A stretch of DNA of 6,084 bases, taken from NCBI GenBank assembly GCA_024639925.1, contig JAHEGA010000061.1:1-6084 (forward strand), given 5' to 3'. Under the pieces are notes generated by a model. The model was not told the origin of the DNA, did no database searches, and saw only the letters and a list, made by a program, of their open reading frames with translations. Numbering within the stretch: position 1 is the stretch's first letter; each line of letters begins with the position of its first letter. This document shows, one piece after another, positions 5,655 to 6,084 of the stretch. Made by a program: the position numbers and the translations under genes. This DNA comes from Microbacteriaceae bacterium. GTDB lineage: Bacteria; Actinomycetota; Actinomycetes; Actinomycetales; Microbacteriaceae.

Positions 5655-6084
5655 TCGAGTCCGTGATTCTTGCCGCCGAGGCGGTCAACGAACCCACCGT
5701 GGTGACACCCTTTGAGGAAGCACTACTGGGTGGGCTGGTGTTCATCATCATGTTTGGTTTGGGCGCGGGACTCACTCCCAGGGATTTCCGACTGGCCATC
5801 AAGCGTCCGTGGGGGCTCATCATCGGGTGGGTCACCCAGTTTGGTTTCATGCCCCTGATCTCTTACCTGCTGGTCGTGTTGTTGCTGTTCCAATTCTTCC
5901 CGGTGGATGATGTCGCGCTGATAGCGCTCGGGGCTCTGCTGATGGGAAGCGTCCCGGCAGGGACGACGTCGAACATCTTCACGTATTTCTCCAAAGGAAA
6001 CCTCGCTCTCAGCGTCATCATGACCGCAAACTCAACGCTGTGGGCCATCATCATGACCCCCTTGGTGATCTGGATTTACGGCCG
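5651..6084 (+). CDS. Bile acid:sodium symporter (BASS) family transporter, 3' end missing
   Basis: The frame opens at ATG 5651, overlapping the fadD stop as ATGA, with AAGG (5638-5641) nine bases upstream, and runs off the window after 144 codons. Hydrophobic segments lie at about 24-41, 54-81, 86-101 and 117-143. Recognisable BASS/SBF features are GLGAGLTPRDF (36-46), KRPWGLIIGW...QFGFMPL (51-69), the VPAGTTSN segment (101-108; usually PGGTASN in the unwound TM4 that helps bind sodium) followed by F-x-KG (113-116) and LSVIMTANSTL (120-130). About 310-340 residues are expected, so more than half is outside. The family moves organic anions with sodium, including bile acids, pantoate and keto acids; the substrate here is unknown. 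Coupling to an acyl-CoA synthetase suggests a carboxylic acid. Confidence 0.87.
   Translation, partial: MIESVILAAEAVNEPTVVTPFEEALLGGLVFIIMFGLGAGLTPRDFRLAIKRPWGLIIGWVTQFGFMPLISYLLVVLLLFQFFPVDDVALIALGALLMGSVPAGTTSNIFTYFSKGNLALSVIMTANSTLWAIIMTPLVIWIYG

Overview
The window reads as an ordinary stretch of actinobacterial chromosome. By eye it is moderately GC-rich (about 60%, not counted). The style of the peptide deformylase, the MscS-type channel and the AzlC/AzlD pair fits a high-GC Gram-positive, plausibly Microbacteriaceae; this is inference from recalled family resemblance. Genes are tightly packed, and all three gene pairs or trios on one strand are joined by 1-4 base stop/start overlaps.

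Layout. Positions 1-51 are the 3' part of a tRNA-Asn (anticodon GTT) with its CCA end encoded. A + strand trio follows: a membrane-anchored histidine-kinase-like protein (111-1016), an AzlC-type branched-chain amino acid exporter subunit (1016-1744) and its small partner AzlD (1741-2055). Convergent to it is a - strand pair: an MscS-family mechanosensitive channel (3671-2616) and, coupled to its stop codon, a peptide deformylase (2619-2005) whose 3' end overlaps azlD by 51 bases. A 249-base divergent intergenic region (3672-3920) holds a 41-base interrupted hairpin, an inverted repeat with 8-base arms and a candidate promoter. Beyond it a + strand pair starts: a long-chain acyl-CoA synthetase of the FadD type (3921-5654) and a sodium/bile-acid-symporter-family transporter (5651 to the window end, cut off).

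How the genes may work together. AzlC and AzlD form a two-subunit exporter. The kinase-like gene lies directly upstream in the same likely transcript and has no response regulator within the window; its H-box and G1 box deviate from consensus. FadD and the BASS-family transporter could form an uptake-and-activation unit for a carboxylic acid, with the inverted repeat that overlaps the putative -35 box as the likely control site. Deformylase is a housekeeping enzyme that here appears to depend on translation of the channel gene.

I see no mobile element, CRISPR array, phage gene or clearly new system. The items most worth a second look are the degenerate kinase-like protein tied to AzlCD, the fadD upstream palindrome, the hairpin in the same gap, the FadD-transporter coupling and the E. 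coli-like character of FadD.
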